This document shows, piece after piece, positions 1 through 13,485 of a DNA stretch of 64,000 bases. Within the stretch, counting starts at the first letter, position 1; each line of letters begins with the position of its first letter. A program made the position numbers and the translations under genes. Source of the stretch: Homalodisca vitripennis (Eukaryota > Arthropoda > Insecta > Hemiptera > Cicadellidae); assembly GCF_021130785.1 (NCBI RefSeq), contig NC_060214.1, positions 4,491,001 to 4,555,000 on the forward strand. Reading direction: 5' to 3'. The notes under the pieces are model-generated. The model was not told the origin of the DNA. It did no database searches and was given only the letters and a program-made list of their open reading frames with translations.

Positions 1-88
1 ACAAATATACTCCCAGTTTAATTTTTTTAGATTTAATCAATAAAAATAATAATATAATTAACCTTTTTGATCACATAATATTTACTCA

Positions 89-1372
89 GACATTTTGCGT
101 GAGTTCTGCAAATAAAAAAATAAGGTGTCTATAGTAGCACCAGCAGACATTTTGTGTGAGTTCTGGACCCTGTCACTGAGGTGTCTATTGTAGCACCAGC
201 AGACATTTTGTGTGAGTTCTGGACCCTGTCACTGAGGTGTCTATTGTAGCACCAGCAGACATTTTTTGTGAGTTCTGAACCCTGTCACTGAGGTGTCTAT
301 TGTAGCACCAGCAGACATTTTGTGTGAGTTCTGTACCCTTTAACTGATGTGTCTATTGTAGCACCAGCAGACATTTTGTGTGAGTTCTGGACCCTGTCAC
401 TGAGGTGTCTATTGTAGCACCAGCAGACATTTTTTGTGAGTTCTGAACCCTGTCACTGAGGTGTCTATTGTAGCACCAGCAGACATTTTGTGTGAGTTCT
501 GTACCCTTTAACTGATGTGTCTATTGTAGCACCAGCAGACATTTTTTGTGAGTTCTGAACCCTGTCACTGAGGTGTCTATTGTAGCACCAGCAGACATTT
601 TTTGTGAGTTCTGAACCCTGTCACTGAGGTGTCTATTGTAGCACCAGCAGACATTTTGTGTGAGTTCTGGACCCTGTCACTGAGGTGTCTATTGTAGCAC
701 CAGCAGACATTTTGTGTGAGTTCTGGACCCTGTCACTGAGGTGTCTATTGTAGCACCAGCAGACATTTTTTGTGAGTTCTGAACCCTGTCACTGAGGTGT
801 CTATTGTAGCACCAGCAGACATTTTGTGTGAGTTCTGTACCCTTTAACTGATGTGTCTATTGTAGCACCAGCAGACATTTTGTGTGAGTTCTGGACCCTG
901 TCACTGAGGTGTCTATTGTAGCACCAGCAGACATTTTTTGTGAGTTCTGAACCCTGTCACTGAGGTGTCTATTGTAGCACCAGCAGACATTTTGTGTGAG
1001 TTCTGTACCCTTTAACTGATGTGTCTATTGTAGCACCAGCAGACATTTTTTGTGAGTTCTGAACCCTGTCACTGAGGTGTCTATTGTAGCACCAGCAGAC
1101 ATTTTTTGTGAGTTCTGAACCCTGTCACTGAGGTGTCTATTGTAGCACCAGCAGAAATTTTGTGTGAGTTCTGGACCCTGTCACTGAGGTGTCTATAGTA
1201 GTACCAGCAGACATTTTGTGTGAATTCTGCACCCTGTCACTGAGGTGTCTATTCTAGCACCAGCAGACATTTTGTGTGAGTTCTGCACCCTGTCACTGAG
1301 GTGTCTATTCTAGCACCAGCAAACATTTTGTGTGAGTTCTGGACCCTGTCACTGAGGTGTCTATTGTAAAAA
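89..1372. repeat. 56-bp minisatellite with higher-order structure
   Basis: About 22 tandem copies of a 56-bp unit (core GTGTCTATTGTAGCACCAGC). Three main variants can be told apart: A ends GGACCCTGTCACTGAG, B has TTTTTTGTGAG with GAACCC, and C has GTACCCTTTAACTGAT. From 181 the order A-B-C-A-B-C-B-B-A occurs and is repeated from 685, so a nine-unit, 504-bp block has itself been duplicated. The last three or four units are more diverged. The array lies upstream of the first visible l(3)mbt exon, presumably in its 5' intron. Confidence 0.95.
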
Positions 1373-2373
1373 AAAATAAAGAAAAGTTTTTATGTCCAAA
1401 ACAAAATGACGCTCCAGTTGAGATAACATAAAAATTAATGCTAAAAGTTAAAATTTAATAACACAGTTATGAGTTATACAAACAACATTAAAGGTTAGCT
1501 AAATTAAATTTAAGTTTAATGTAATTTTGTGTTGCATCTAAATGCCCTTCTAAAAAGGTTTGCTGTAAATCATACACTAATTTATGTGTATATTTTTCCT
1601 TAAATTTTCTGCTAATGTCATAGACTTAATTTTTCCTTTCACTTTGATGCTACCTCACTACACAGCACAGCAATAATTTTGCTTCATGTCAGTAAGTTTT
1701 ATTCAAATACAGATAATCTAACAAGCTCTCCTTACATCACTCATCTATCATTGTCGAAAAAAGTTATATACATAACTTTAAAAAGAGCTCAAAGTTACAA
1801 CAACTTTATAAACCTGATATTTTTTTACAAGAAGTCTCGTACCAAATAAGTATATTTCCATTTGAATTTTTCTCAATAAATTGAATGTAGTAATCAGACA
1901 AGAGTATATATTTCATTTACAAGCTTTTGGACTTTTCAATTTTCATTCCACCTCACATCATGTACTTTGAGGACCAACATGATATGCAAGATAATATAAG
2001 TTCAAATCAAGTTGTATAATATTCAAAATTTAAAAAATGACTCGGATATCTTCAAGGCTATGTAGCCTATAGTTTTATTCTGCTTTTGTTAAAAGTCAAT
2101 TATTAAATCATCGAATACTCTGTTAAATGGAAACTATTTGTTGCAGCACATTAATTGCTCAACTTAGTTTTAGTGTAATAAATTATTTTAAAACCCAAGA
2201 AGTGTAAATACATAAAAACTACACAAATTTGAAAGTATTCAACTTTCCAGATGATGTTGGTTTGGTATTATTAAATAATGTACCTTTTCAATTGTAAAAG
2301 AGGGACAGGAGATAATGCTCAGAACTTTTCATGTAGAGTGATGAAAAACTATAATTGTTTAATATTGTTTCAG
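1373..2373. other. AT-rich intron before first visible l(3)mbt exon
   Basis: AT-rich sequence with no convincing ORF or repeat. It ends in a polypyrimidine-AG acceptor (TTGTTTCAG, ending at 2373). Confidence 0.6.
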
Positions 2374-2600
2374 GCACGGGAACTATGAATGTGCAGGAAG
2401 GTGGTGTGAATGTTCCAATCTCCGTGTCCAACCCTGCCCCCAACTCTCCTGCCCCTACAAACCCTGCAGGTGTTCAGCGCATCATGCCAGTTCTGTACGT
2501 CAACCAGCCAAACATGAAGCCGGTCGTGTCGGCTGCACCCTCCCCCAACTCCGTGGTATCGTCAACCTCGGGTCAGACCATTCTGACAGCCATGCCTCAG
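2374..2600 (+). CDS. l(3)mbt: l(3)mbt exon a (first visible): disordered N-terminal region
   Basis: This exon opens after TTTCAG with two bases that finish a split codon, so at least one coding exon lies left of the window. It encodes about 75 residues rich in Pro, Asn, Ser and Val (NVPISVSNPAPNSPAP is typical) with no recognisable domain, as expected for the long unstructured N-terminus of insect L(3)mbt. It ends at CCTCAG before GTCGGT in phase 0, and the next exon at 3427 continues the frame. An ATG at 2385 could serve as a start, but the open frame and acceptor make an internal exon more likely. The reading frame runs on 60 bases past the donor to a stop, which is intronic read-through. 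Confidence 0.7.
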
Positions 2601-3426
2601 GTCGGTTTCATTACATCCATATGTTACCCAGTGCTACATTTACAGAATTTGAGGCCTAAATAATGTACTTGTGATGGCAGATTATTAGATAGACTCAAAA
2701 TACAACTTGTACAATGAAAATCATTACCTTTTGAACTAGTAAGGTATTTGAATTTTTTTGATGTAATGAAATATCAGAATTTTATAGTTTGAAACTTCAT
2801 TTTTCCAGTTCTGTGTACTGCTTTTGTTTAATGAACAGTTCTATAGTTTTAGTATGATATAACAATATATATGTATATATATATATATATAATTTCAATA
2901 AACATTGAATCGCAAAAAGTACTTGCTCCAAAGTTTAGAAATTTTAAAATTTAATTTTGATAGGAATAATGATATTTAATAAATAGTATTTAGTAAACTA
3001 AAGCTAACCGGAAGAGTTACAAAAACAAAAACGTGTCCCATTGGACAAAATAATTAAGTTAGCCAACTTTGAGTTGTATTTTTATGCATGAAAAGTAAAT
3101 TCTGTGTAAATTTGTATTGATTGTTGAAATAAATCATTAGACAAGAAACTGGGTGAAGTACAATGTATCGACAGCTGGCTGAGTAATTGCTACAACTATT
3201 CATAACTTTCGAATGTTTTTGTTCAAATATTGATTTTAATGATATTAAACATACTTCTTGGGGTTAATATATTTTGTGGTGTTTCATTAGTTCATATGTT
3301 TATTTCATCGTTGATTATTCAAATTTGCATGATAATTAGTAATGAGTCATTGGTTTAGTTAGAATCATCATCTATCAATATAGTTGACCTGTTCTTACCA
3401 TTATTTGGTGTTGTGGTATATTCCAG
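2601..3426. other. l(3)mbt intron
   Basis: AT-rich intron containing a short TA microsatellite near 2866-2891. It ends in TATATTCCAG. No other feature seen. Confidence 0.6.
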
Positions 3427-4301
3427 ATTCAGCTGACTGGAGGTGGAAATCCCCAGATCATCCATTCTTCCCCTAACCCCAGTACCTACTCCTACGTCCC
3501 AATGAGGCAAGTGTATCATCAGACAAAGACAATAAAGGATGCACCCAAGAAAGTGTTTGTAACGTCGATAAACTCACCCAACAACAACAAGTCAAACCAA
3601 GTTAACCTGATTTTGCCCAACAGTCCGAACCAAAACACCGGAAACAAGTCATCGATCACGAGTCTGATCCTGCCGCAAATAGGGACAGTCTCGAACAAGA
3701 CGACTATCACCGGAATCATGGTTCCGAACAATCCAACGGCTTCAAACACCAATAAAACGACGGTTGCAAGCCTTCTTCTACCACCGAACGCAAAGTACCC
3801 GAACATTGCTCCCAACAAAAAAGTACCGATTCCAAACATCATAATTCCACAGCAGAACATGAATAACAAGCCACCGAATGTTCCCAACATAATACGCCAA
3901 TCGAACAATCCTTCGGGAAAGAACGTCGTCGGGATTTTCTCTCCATCAAACACGACAAACCCGCCACAGATGACTAGTTTGTTGCTCACACCGAACACAA
4001 ACACGAATAACAAACAGCCACCTACTTCTGTCGGTCTGATTCTCCCCACTAGTCCCGGATCACACGGAATCATAGTTCCTCAGTCGACGGCGGGCCAACC
4101 CCACGGGATCATAGTCCCGCAGCAACCGGGAGGCCAGGCTCACGGAATCATCATGCCACAATCGTCAGGTGGCCAGTCCCACGGAATCATCGTTCCACAA
4201 TCCACCGGCAACCAGTCGCAGCTCACTAATCTGATCATCACTTCGAGCACGGCCACCAACACCCCTGTCGCCGCTAGCCTTCTTATCTCCGGTAGCAACA
4301 G
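3427..4301 (+). CDS. l(3)mbt: l(3)mbt exon b: long low-complexity exon with recurring hydrophobic-Pro motif
   Basis: An 875-bp exon encoding about 291 residues, very rich in Asn, Pro, Ser and Thr. A short motif of three or four aliphatic residues followed by Pro recurs every 12-25 residues: LILPNSP, SLILPQ, GIMVPNN, SLLLPPN, NIIIPQQ, SLLLTPN, GLILPTS, then four near-identical HGIIVPQ units spaced 14 residues apart near 4060-4200. No folded domain is visible. The exon is GC-richer than its flanks. It ends AACAG before GTAGCA, leaving two bases (AG) of a codon completed at 19650. Reading on through the donor gives an immediate TAG, so intron retention would truncate the protein here. Confidence 0.85.
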
Positions 4302-5496
4302 GTAGCAAAAATACTTTGACCAAATTCTATAATTTACTTTGTTAGCATGGAACAAAGTACATCGCATGACTAAATTCTATTAAATATTCCCATAACTCTA
4401 AACCTCCCGTCTACAAAACTTTATCTTCTAACTAAATCTTCAATTTATACAGCTTTGTATTCTATTGAAGCTTAAAATGTTGGCACAAATCGTAGTTATA
4501 CTAATCTTGTAACCTATTTACCTTTTCTATTAGCACCCTTTTTTATTGGAGTTCTTGTGACTCTTGTAGTGACAAAATCTGTTTCCTGTGTTCTAATTAA
4601 ATTATTTATGAACCGATGTAGTTTTCGTTGCTGTACGACACTAAATTTTGACATAATGATATTTTAATGTTAGAAAATGAGTATTTTAATTCTAAAATTA
4701 AAGTAAGTAGGCAGGAACTGAAAATCCTAACTTTTTTGCCCATGAATCGAAAAACGTACTTACTTTTTTTGGGTTGTCGTGAGAGTCTGTGGGACCAGTA
4801 TGTAATGAAACAAGATGACTAAAATACACATTAAAAACGTAATGTATACAGGCAGATAGTAAAAACAGAAGGAAGGTACTTATGAAACTTTGTAGAAACA
4901 AATTAAACATGGTTTAGTTCTCACAACACTCTTTTACTTTGGTACTAAAATATAGTATCAGAAACTCTATGAGTACTATTTTATATATTGTAGCATCGCT
5001 ATCATGTGCCACACACCTGCGGAATGATCAAATATGTCTCAAAGGTTTATATATTGTCTTTTTAGAATATTTTGCATTATTATTAGTTCCTCCAAAGGGA
5101 ACAAGGGTTTCTTTCTATTTTTCTTCAATCATTGATTAATTTTGTGCTATATTATTTTCAACATTTTGAGGAAATTCTTGTTCTAGTAGTGGAAATCTAC
5201 TGATGGGTGTGATGATAACAGTTGGATTTTAGCACCATATTTGTCATGATAAAATTGAAAATAACAGATAAAATACATGTTTACTATTCTTATACAGATT
5301 TTACAGAGTATTTACATTTGCTTTTTTTATTAAAAGTAATTGTTTTCTGATCATTAGAAAACATACATATATTACAATTTCAATTTTTCCAACCTCTTTA
5401 ATACATTTCTTGATATTTTCCCATTACATTGAACATGGTGAAATTTCCATCAAAATCTTACATTTCATAAATATTTATCTCTCCTTATGGTATTTT
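4302..5496. other. start of 15.3-kb l(3)mbt intron
   Basis: AT-rich sequence without convincing coding potential; the short ORFs at 4698-4910 and 4939-5139 have no recognisable content. The intron runs to 19649 and is filled by a satellite and LINE copies listed separately. Confidence 0.5.
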
Positions 5497-8400
5497 AGAA
5501 GTCAGTTGGGTTTGGTTTCGTAAGTTCGGTTCAGCTTTGTTTATGTGACATTTCCATAATACAGTCTCAGTATGGTACATGTTGGCTACTACCATTATTT
5601 TCCTTCTAATCAGTGTTAGAAATCAGTTAGGTTTGATTTCGTTACTGTTAAGTTATACTCAACATTCGATTCAGCTTTGTTTATGAGACAGTTCCATAAT
5701 ACAGCCTCAGTATGATACATGTTGGCCACTAACATTATTTTCCTTATAATCAGTGTTAGAAATCAGTTAGGTTTGATTTCGTTACTGTTAAGTTATACTC
5801 AACATTCGATTCAGCTTTGTTTATGAGACAGTTCCATAATACAGCCTCAGTATGATACATGTTGGCCACTACCATTATTTTCCTTATAATCAGTGTTAGA
5901 AATCAGTTAGGTTTGATTTCGTTACTGTTAAGTTATACTCAACATTCGATTCAGCTTTGTTTATGAGACAGTTCCATAATACAGCCTCAGTATGATACAT
6001 GTTGGCCACTACCATTATTTTCCTTATAATCAGTGTTAGAAATCAGTTAGGTTTGATTTCGTTACTGTTAAGTTATACTCAACATTCGATTCAGCTTTGT
6101 TTATGAGACAGTTCCATAATACAGCCTCAGTATGATACATGTTGGCCACTACCATTATTTTCCTTATAATCAGTGTTAGAAATCAGTTAGGTTTGATTTC
6201 GTTACTGTTAAGTTATACTCAACATTCGATTCAGCTTTGTTTATGAGACAGTTCCATAATACAGCCTCAGTATGATACATGTTGGCCACTACCATTATTT
6301 TCCTTATAATCAGTGTTAGAAATCAGTTAGGTTTGATTTCGTTACTGTTAAGTTATACTCAACATTCGATTCAGCTTTGTTTATGAGACAGTTTCCATAA
6401 TACAGCCTCAGTATGATACATGTTGGCCACTAACATTATTTTCCTTTATAATCAGTGTTAGTAATCAGTTAGGGTTTTGATTTTGTACTGTTAAGTTATA
6501 CTCAACATTCGATTCAGCTTTGTTTATGAGACAGTTCCATAATACAGCATCAGTATGATTACATGTTGGCCACTACCATTATTTTCCTTATAATCAGTGT
6601 TAGAAATCAGTTAGGTTTGATTTCGTTACTGTTAAGTTATAACTAAACATTTCGATTCAGCTTTGTTTATGAGAACAGTTCCATAATACAGCCTCAGTAT
6701 GATACATGTTGGCCACTAACATTATTTTTCCTTATAATCAGTGTTAGAAATCAGTTAGGTTTGATTTTGTTACTGTTAAGTTATACTCAACATTCGATCT
6801 AGCTTTGTTTATGAGACAGTTCCATAATACAGCCTCAGTATGATACATGTTGGCCTATACCATTATTTTCATTATAATCAGTGTTAGAAATCAGTTAGGT
6901 TTGATTTTCGTTACTGTTAAGTTATACTCAAACATTCGATTTCAGCTTTGTTTATGAGACAGTTCCATAATAACAGACCTCAGTATGATTACATGTTGAG
7001 CCACTACATTATTTTCCTTTTAATCAGTGTTAGAAATCAGTTAGGTTTGATTTCGTTACTGTTTAAGTTACCACTCAACATTCGATTTCAGCTTTGTTTA
7101 TGAGACAGTTCCATAATACTGCCTCAGTTATGATACATGTTGGCCACTTACATTATTTTCCTTATTAATCAGTGTTGAAATCAGTTAGGTTTGATTTCGT
7201 TACTGTTAAGTTATACTCAACATTCGATTCAGCTTTGTTTATGAGGACTGTTCCATAATACAGACTCAGTATGATACATGTTGGCCACTAACATTATTTT
7301 CCTTCTAATCAGTGTTTAAGACATCAGTTAGGTGTGATTTTGTTACTGTTAAGTATATACTCAACGTTTGATTCAGCTTTGTTTATGAGGACAGTTCCAT
7401 AAATACAGCTTCAGTAATGATACATGTTGGCCACTAACATTATTTTCCTTCTAATCAGTGTTAGAAATTAGTTAGGTGTGATTTGTTACTGTTTAAGTTA
7501 TACTCAACACGTTCGATTCAGCTTTGTTTATGTGACATTTCCATAATACAGCCCTCAGTATGATACATGTTTGGCCACTACCCATTATTTTCCTTCTAAT
7601 CAGTGTTAGAAATCAGTTAGTTTGATTTCGTTAACTGTTAAGTTATACTCAACGTTCGATTCAGCTTTGTTTATGACGACAGATTCCATAATTTACAGCC
7701 GTCAGTATGATAACATGTTGCGCCATTTTCTAACATTTTTTTTCCTCTATAATCAGTGTTAGAAATCAGTTAGGTGTGATTTTGTTTACTGTTAAGTATA
7801 TACTCAACGTTTGATTCAGCTTTGTTTATGAGTACAGTTCCATAATAACAGCTTCAGTATGATAGCATGTTGGCCACTAACATTATTTTCCTTCTAATCA
7901 GTGTTAGAAATCAGTTTAGGTGTGATTTTTGTTACTGTTAAGTTATACTCTCACGTTTGATCAGCTTGTTTATGAGACATTTCCAATAATACAGCTTCAG
8001 TATGATACATGTTTTGGCCACTAACATTATATTCCTTCTAATCAGTGTTAGAAATCAGTTAGTTTGATTTCGTTACTGTTAAGTTATACTCAACATTCGA
8101 TTCAGCTTTGTTTATGAGACAGTTCCATAATACAGCTTCAGTATGATACATGTTTGGCCACTAACATTATTTTCCTTCTAATCAGTGTTAGAAATTAGTT
8201 AGGTGTGATTTTGTTACTGGTTAAGTTATTAATCCAACGTTCGATTCAGCTTTGTTTATGTGACATTTTCCATAATACAGCCGTCCAGTATGATACATGT
8301 TGGCCTACTCAAACCATTATTTTCCTTCTAATCAGTGTTAGAAATCAGTTTAGGTTTTGATTTCTTTCTTGTTAAGTTATACTCAACGTTTCGATTCAGC

Positions 8401-11190
8401 TTTGTTTATGGTGACACTGTTCCATAATACAGCCATCAGTATGATACATGTTGGCCACTAACATTATTTTTCCTTATAATCAGTGTTAGAAATCAGTTAG
8501 GTTTGATTATCGTTACTGTTCAAAGTTATACTCAACGTTCGATTCAGCTGTTGTTTATGAAGACAGTTCATAATACAGCCTCAGTATGATACATGTTGGC
8601 ACTACCATTATTTTCCTTCTAATCAGTGTTAGAAATCAGTTAGGGTTTGATTTCGTTAACTGGTTAAGTTATAACTCAACGTTCGATTCAGCTTTGTTTA
8701 TGAGACAGTTCCATAATACAGCCTCAGTATGATACATGTTGGCACTAACATTATTTTCCTTATAATCAGTGTGTAGAAATCAGTTAGGTTTGATTTTGTT
8801 ACTGTTAAGTTATACTCAACATTCGATTCAGCTTTGTTTATGAGACAGTTTCCATAATACAGCCTCAGTATGATACATGTTGGCCACATACCATTATTTT
8901 CCTTATATATCAGTGTAGAAATCAGTTAGGTTTGATTTCGTTACTGTTAAGTTATACACAACATTCGATTCAGCTTTGTTTATGAGACAGTTCCATAATA
9001 CAGCCTCAGTATGATACATGTTGGCCACTAAACATTATTTTCCTTATAATCAGTGTTAGAAATCAGTTAAGGTTTGATTTTGTTACTGTTAAGTTATACT
9101 CAACATTCGATTCAGCTATTGTTTTTTTTTTATTTATATGAGACAGTTCCATAATACAGCCTCAGTATGATACATGTTGGCCACTACCATTATTTCCTTA
9201 TTAATCTGTGTTAGAAATCATTTATTATATTTTTAGGTTTGATATTCGTTACTGTTAAGTTATACTCAACATTCGATTCCGCTTTGTTTATGAGACAGTT
9301 CCATAATACAGCCTCAGTATGATACATGTTGTTGCCACTACCATTATTTTCCTTATCATCAGTGTTAAGAATCAGTTAGGTTTGATTTCGTTACTGTTAA
9401 GTTACACTCAACATTCGATTCAGCTTTGTTTATGAGACAGTTCCATAATACAGCCTCAGTATGAGAACATGTTGGCCACTACCATTATTTTTCCTTATAA
9501 TCAGTGTTAGAAATCAGTTAGGTTTGATTTCGTTACTCCGATTAAGTTATACTCAACATTCGATTCAGCTTTGTTTATGAGGGACTGTTCCATAATAACA
9601 ACAGCCTCAGTATGAATACAGTTTGGCCACTAACATTATTTTCCTTCTAATCAGTGTTAGAAATCAGTATAGGTGTGATTTTGTTACTGTTAAGTTTGTA
9701 TACTCAACGTTTGATTCAGCTTTGGTTTATGAGACAGTTCCATAATACAGCTTCAGTATGATACATGTTTTGGAGCCACTAACATTATTTTCCTTCTTTT
9801 TAATCAGTGTTAGAAATTAGTTAGGTGTGATTTTGTTACTGTTAAGTTATACTCAACGTTCGATTCCAGCTTTGTTTATGTGACATTTCCATAATACAGC
9901 CTCAGTATGATACATGTTGGGCCACTACCATTATTTTCCTTCTAATCAGTGTTAGAAATCAGTTAGGTTTGATTTCGTTTACTGTTAAGTTTATACTCAA
10001 ACGTTCGATTCAGCTTTGTTTATGAGACAGTTCCATAATACAGCCTCAGTCTGATACATGTTGGCCACTAACATTATTTTCCTTCTAATCAGTGTTAGAA
10101 ATCAGTTAGGTGTGATTTTGTTACTGTTAAGTTATACTCAACGTTTGATTCAGCTTTGTTTATGAGACAGTTCCATAATACAGCTTCAGGTATGATACAT
10201 GTTGGCACCACTAACATTTTTTTCCTTCTAATCAGTGTTAGAAATCAGTTAGGTGTGATTTTGTTACTGTTTAAGTTATACTCAACGTTTTGATTCAGCT
10301 TTGTTTATGAGACAGTTCCATAATACAGCTTCAGTATGATACATGTTGGCCACTAACATTATATTCTTCTAATCAGTGTTAGAAATCAGTTAGGTTTGAT
10401 TTCGTTACTGTTAAGTTTATACTCAACATTCGATTCAGCTTTGTTTATGAGACAGTTCCATAATACAGCTTCAGTATGATACATGTTGGCCACTAACATT
10501 ATTTCCTTCTAATCTCAGTGTTAGAAATTAGTTAGTGTGATTTTGTTACTGTTAAGTTTATACTTCAACGTTCGATTCAGCTTTGTTTATGTGACATTTC
10601 CATAATACAGCCTCAGTATGATACATGTTGGCCACTACCATTATTTTCCTTCTAATCAGTGTTAGAAATCAGTTAGGTTTGATTTCGTTACTGTTAAGTT
10701 ATACTCAACGTTCGATTCAGCTTTGTTTATGAGACAGTTCAATAATACAGCCTCAGTATGATACATGTGGGCCACTAACATTAAAAATTTTTCCTTATAA
10801 TCAGTGTTAGAAATCAGTTAGGTTTGATTTCGTTACTGTTAAGTTATACTCAACGTTTCCGACTTCAGCTTTGTTTATGAGACAGGTCCATAAGTTACAG
10901 CCATCAGTATGATACATGTTGGCCACTACCATTATTTTCCTTCTAATCAGTGTTAGAAATCAGTTAGGTTTGATTTCGTTACTGTTAAGTTATACTCAAC
11001 ATTCGATTCAGCTTTGTTTATGAGACAGTTCCATAATACAGCCTCAGTATGATACATGTTGGCCACTAACATTATTTTCCTTCTAATCAGTGTTAGAAAT
11101 CAGTTATGTTTGGTTTCGTAACTGTTAAGTTATGCTGAATGTTGGGTTCAACTTTGTTTATGAGACATTTCCATAATACAGACTCATTTT
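5497..11190. repeat. 140-bp satellite array, about 40 copies
   Basis: Tandem 140-bp unit (core TCAGTGTTAGAAATCAG, later TTTGTTTATGAGACAGTTCC). Period is seen directly: the same phase falls at 5761, 5901 and 6041. Copies at about 5750-6390 are nearly identical, whereas those from about 6390 to 10900 carry many single-base insertions and deletions. The outermost units (near 5497 and 11100) are diverged by substitutions, as is usual at array edges. No ORF is conserved. The array lies in the long intron of l(3)mbt. Confidence 0.95.
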
Positions 11191-12514
11191 AGTTGGCGAT
11201 ATGATTTATGGCACAATATTTCTGTTTGGTACGGTGAATAAATAATTATTGATATACCTGTTTAATATCAGTTTACTATTTCACAATGTAATGTTATTGA
11301 TAATTAGGCAATTAGTTTTTATTGTTTCTAAAATGATTTAACACTCCATTTGTTTTCCATTTTGTCCGTAGTTAGGTTAGACATTGTTACCACTGACATG
11401 TAGAGCCTATTGCCTTATCTCCTTAAAAAAATCACCTTAACATATGATTATTTTTAGAAATTAACTGATGAAGACAGTTTTCAAGAGGAACCTAATGTCC
11501 TGAGTTAGTTTAGTTAATACAGCATTCTACTTTTATTGTTATAATTGTGTTATTCTACTAAAAAAGGTATATATTTTTAGAAACTGGATAGAATTCTGGA
11601 GAGCCTAAACAATATTAACATTTTATCAGCCCTTAATTAAAGAAATGTTTTAGACTAGACTTTTTTTCAAATCCCACTATGTGAACAAATCTAAACAATA
11701 AATAAATGCAATCAAAGGTTTTATATTTTTATTACGTTCTTAGAAATTTATATAAGCACTCTAATAAACACAGTCTGTATACCTAAAAAACATTGCTAAA
11801 GCATCTTCTACTACGTTGGCTTTGGTGTAGCAATTCGTTGTTTGGAAATAGCAATTACTTTTTATTTGAAAATTATACTTTTTCTATTTTTATTGCTCAG
11901 TGTTTGTTCGATCGATGATAAATGGAAGTTAATGTAATATAACATTTCCATCTTTCCTTAAAAAAACTTGAGCTTTGTACATAAATTACCTAATTAGAAC
12001 ATTAAGTGTATATTATAATATTAAATATTAAACATGATTTTAATAGTAATATCCAGTTGAGGATAAATATTGTTGGAGGATAGTACATTCCTGCATTATG
12101 TTGATGAGTAACAGAAAGATTATACCTGAGTTATGCAAGAACTCACTGCACTTTACAGCTATTATCTGATAAAGCCCAGATGTATGGTGTAACGCTAAGG
12201 CTGACTGCCCAGTCACACATTATCTCTCTCCAGTACAATGCAGTAGTGTAGCAGTAACTGGGTAACTTTTAAACGTTTTCAGTTAGTACAAGTGTTTTTT
12301 GTTTGATAATTCCTAATAACTGTTACTACAAGTGATGAGGAGCTCAGTAAAATATCTGGTAAACTAACAAATTCTTTAATTTTAATATTTGAAAACTATT
12401 TCAGAAGACTTCTTTATCACTAAACACTGAAAATTAAGCATTACTTTTGAATATTGTTAAACTATGATATACAACATAATGTAATTTTTAAACATGTTAA
12501 TGTTTAATGTGATA
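11191..12514. other. intronic AT-rich sequence
   Basis: No coding potential or obvious repeat was recognised in this stretch. Confidence 0.5.
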
Positions 12515-12960
12515 TTTATTTATTTATTTATTGTATCAACGGTTACACCATTTCCATTCAATAACAAATTATAGACTCAAGAATACTTGACTACTTACTT
12601 AATAATTATATTATATCAATGAGAATTTACCAAGATAGTCTAAATAAGTAACAGATACATTGATAAGAATATCAAAAACAACTAAAATCCATAACAATAA
12701 CGAGTAAATTAAATAATAACAAAAAGCAACTAACAATATACACTGCTCAACCAATCTACTTACTATGTTGTTACACTAACAGAAAAAAAGCATCAAATTT
12801 AACAATGTATAAATAAATAAGTTAGAAACAATAACAATAATAATAATAATAACAATAATAATGATATTTTAACAATAATAAATAGATAAAAATTCAATAA
12901 TTTGATGTGTGTGATTTGAAGGAGAGGTCTAACTAGTTAGATTATTTGTCCAACAATCAT
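12515..12960 (-). mobile_element. possible LINE 3' end (minus strand)
   Basis: On the minus strand this region ends in a run of AATA/AAATA repeats after a short unique stretch, the usual tail of CR1/Jockey-like LINEs. No coding part was found, so this is a weak call. Confidence 0.25.
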
Positions 12961-13189
12961 ATCTAATTTTAGTGTTATTCATTCATTGCACAGATTTATC
13001 AATTGGTTTTCACTAGATAGTAATTATGTGGTCTATCAATAAATTACACAATATTTTTTGTGAAATCAAGATTTATAAATCACTATTTGACCTAAACTAT
13101 GACAAGGTAAAACAAATAATAATTTAGTGTAATATTGTAAAAGATATTAAAAACTTATGACTGCTTTAAATCTTACAACAATAACTGGT

Positions 13190-13485
13190 GGGGAGATAAA
13201 CAATCACCTTGACATTATTTATCAGCTGTTGTGTTACTCCCAGAATGTGTAGTTACAACAATCATAAACAGCTGATTAAGTGTGAGTCAAACTAGAGGTA
13301 GGTCAGATTCAGCTGGTAGCTAGCTTAGAAAACCTCACTACAAGAACTTGTGGAAAGTTAGACAATCACCTTGAAGTTATTTATCAGCTGTTGTGTTACT
13401 CCCAGAATGTGTAGTTACAACAATCATAAACAGCTGATTAAGTGTGAGTCAGGTCAGATTCAGCTGGTAGCTAGCTCAGTGAAAT
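13190..13485. repeat. 162-bp direct duplication
   Basis: Two copies of a segment beginning CAATCACCTTGA (13201 and 13363), sharing TTATCAGCTGTTGTGTTACTC and the AACAGCTGATTAAGTGTGAG block. The first copy has an extra short insertion (AACTAGAGGTA). Intronic. Confidence 0.85.

Noticed and set aside
89..1372. CRISPR-like appearance of the regular array
   Set aside because: Units are contiguous without unique spacers, and the sequence context is clearly eukaryotic.
3519..4073. 184-codon open frame on the minus strand over l(3)mbt exon b
   Set aside because: It is the complement of a low-complexity exon whose plus frame has splice signals and joins its neighbours in phase; the minus frame has no domain or context.
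8698..8889. 63-codon minus-strand ORF in the satellite
   Set aside because: It repeats one satellite unit twice; not conserved in other units.
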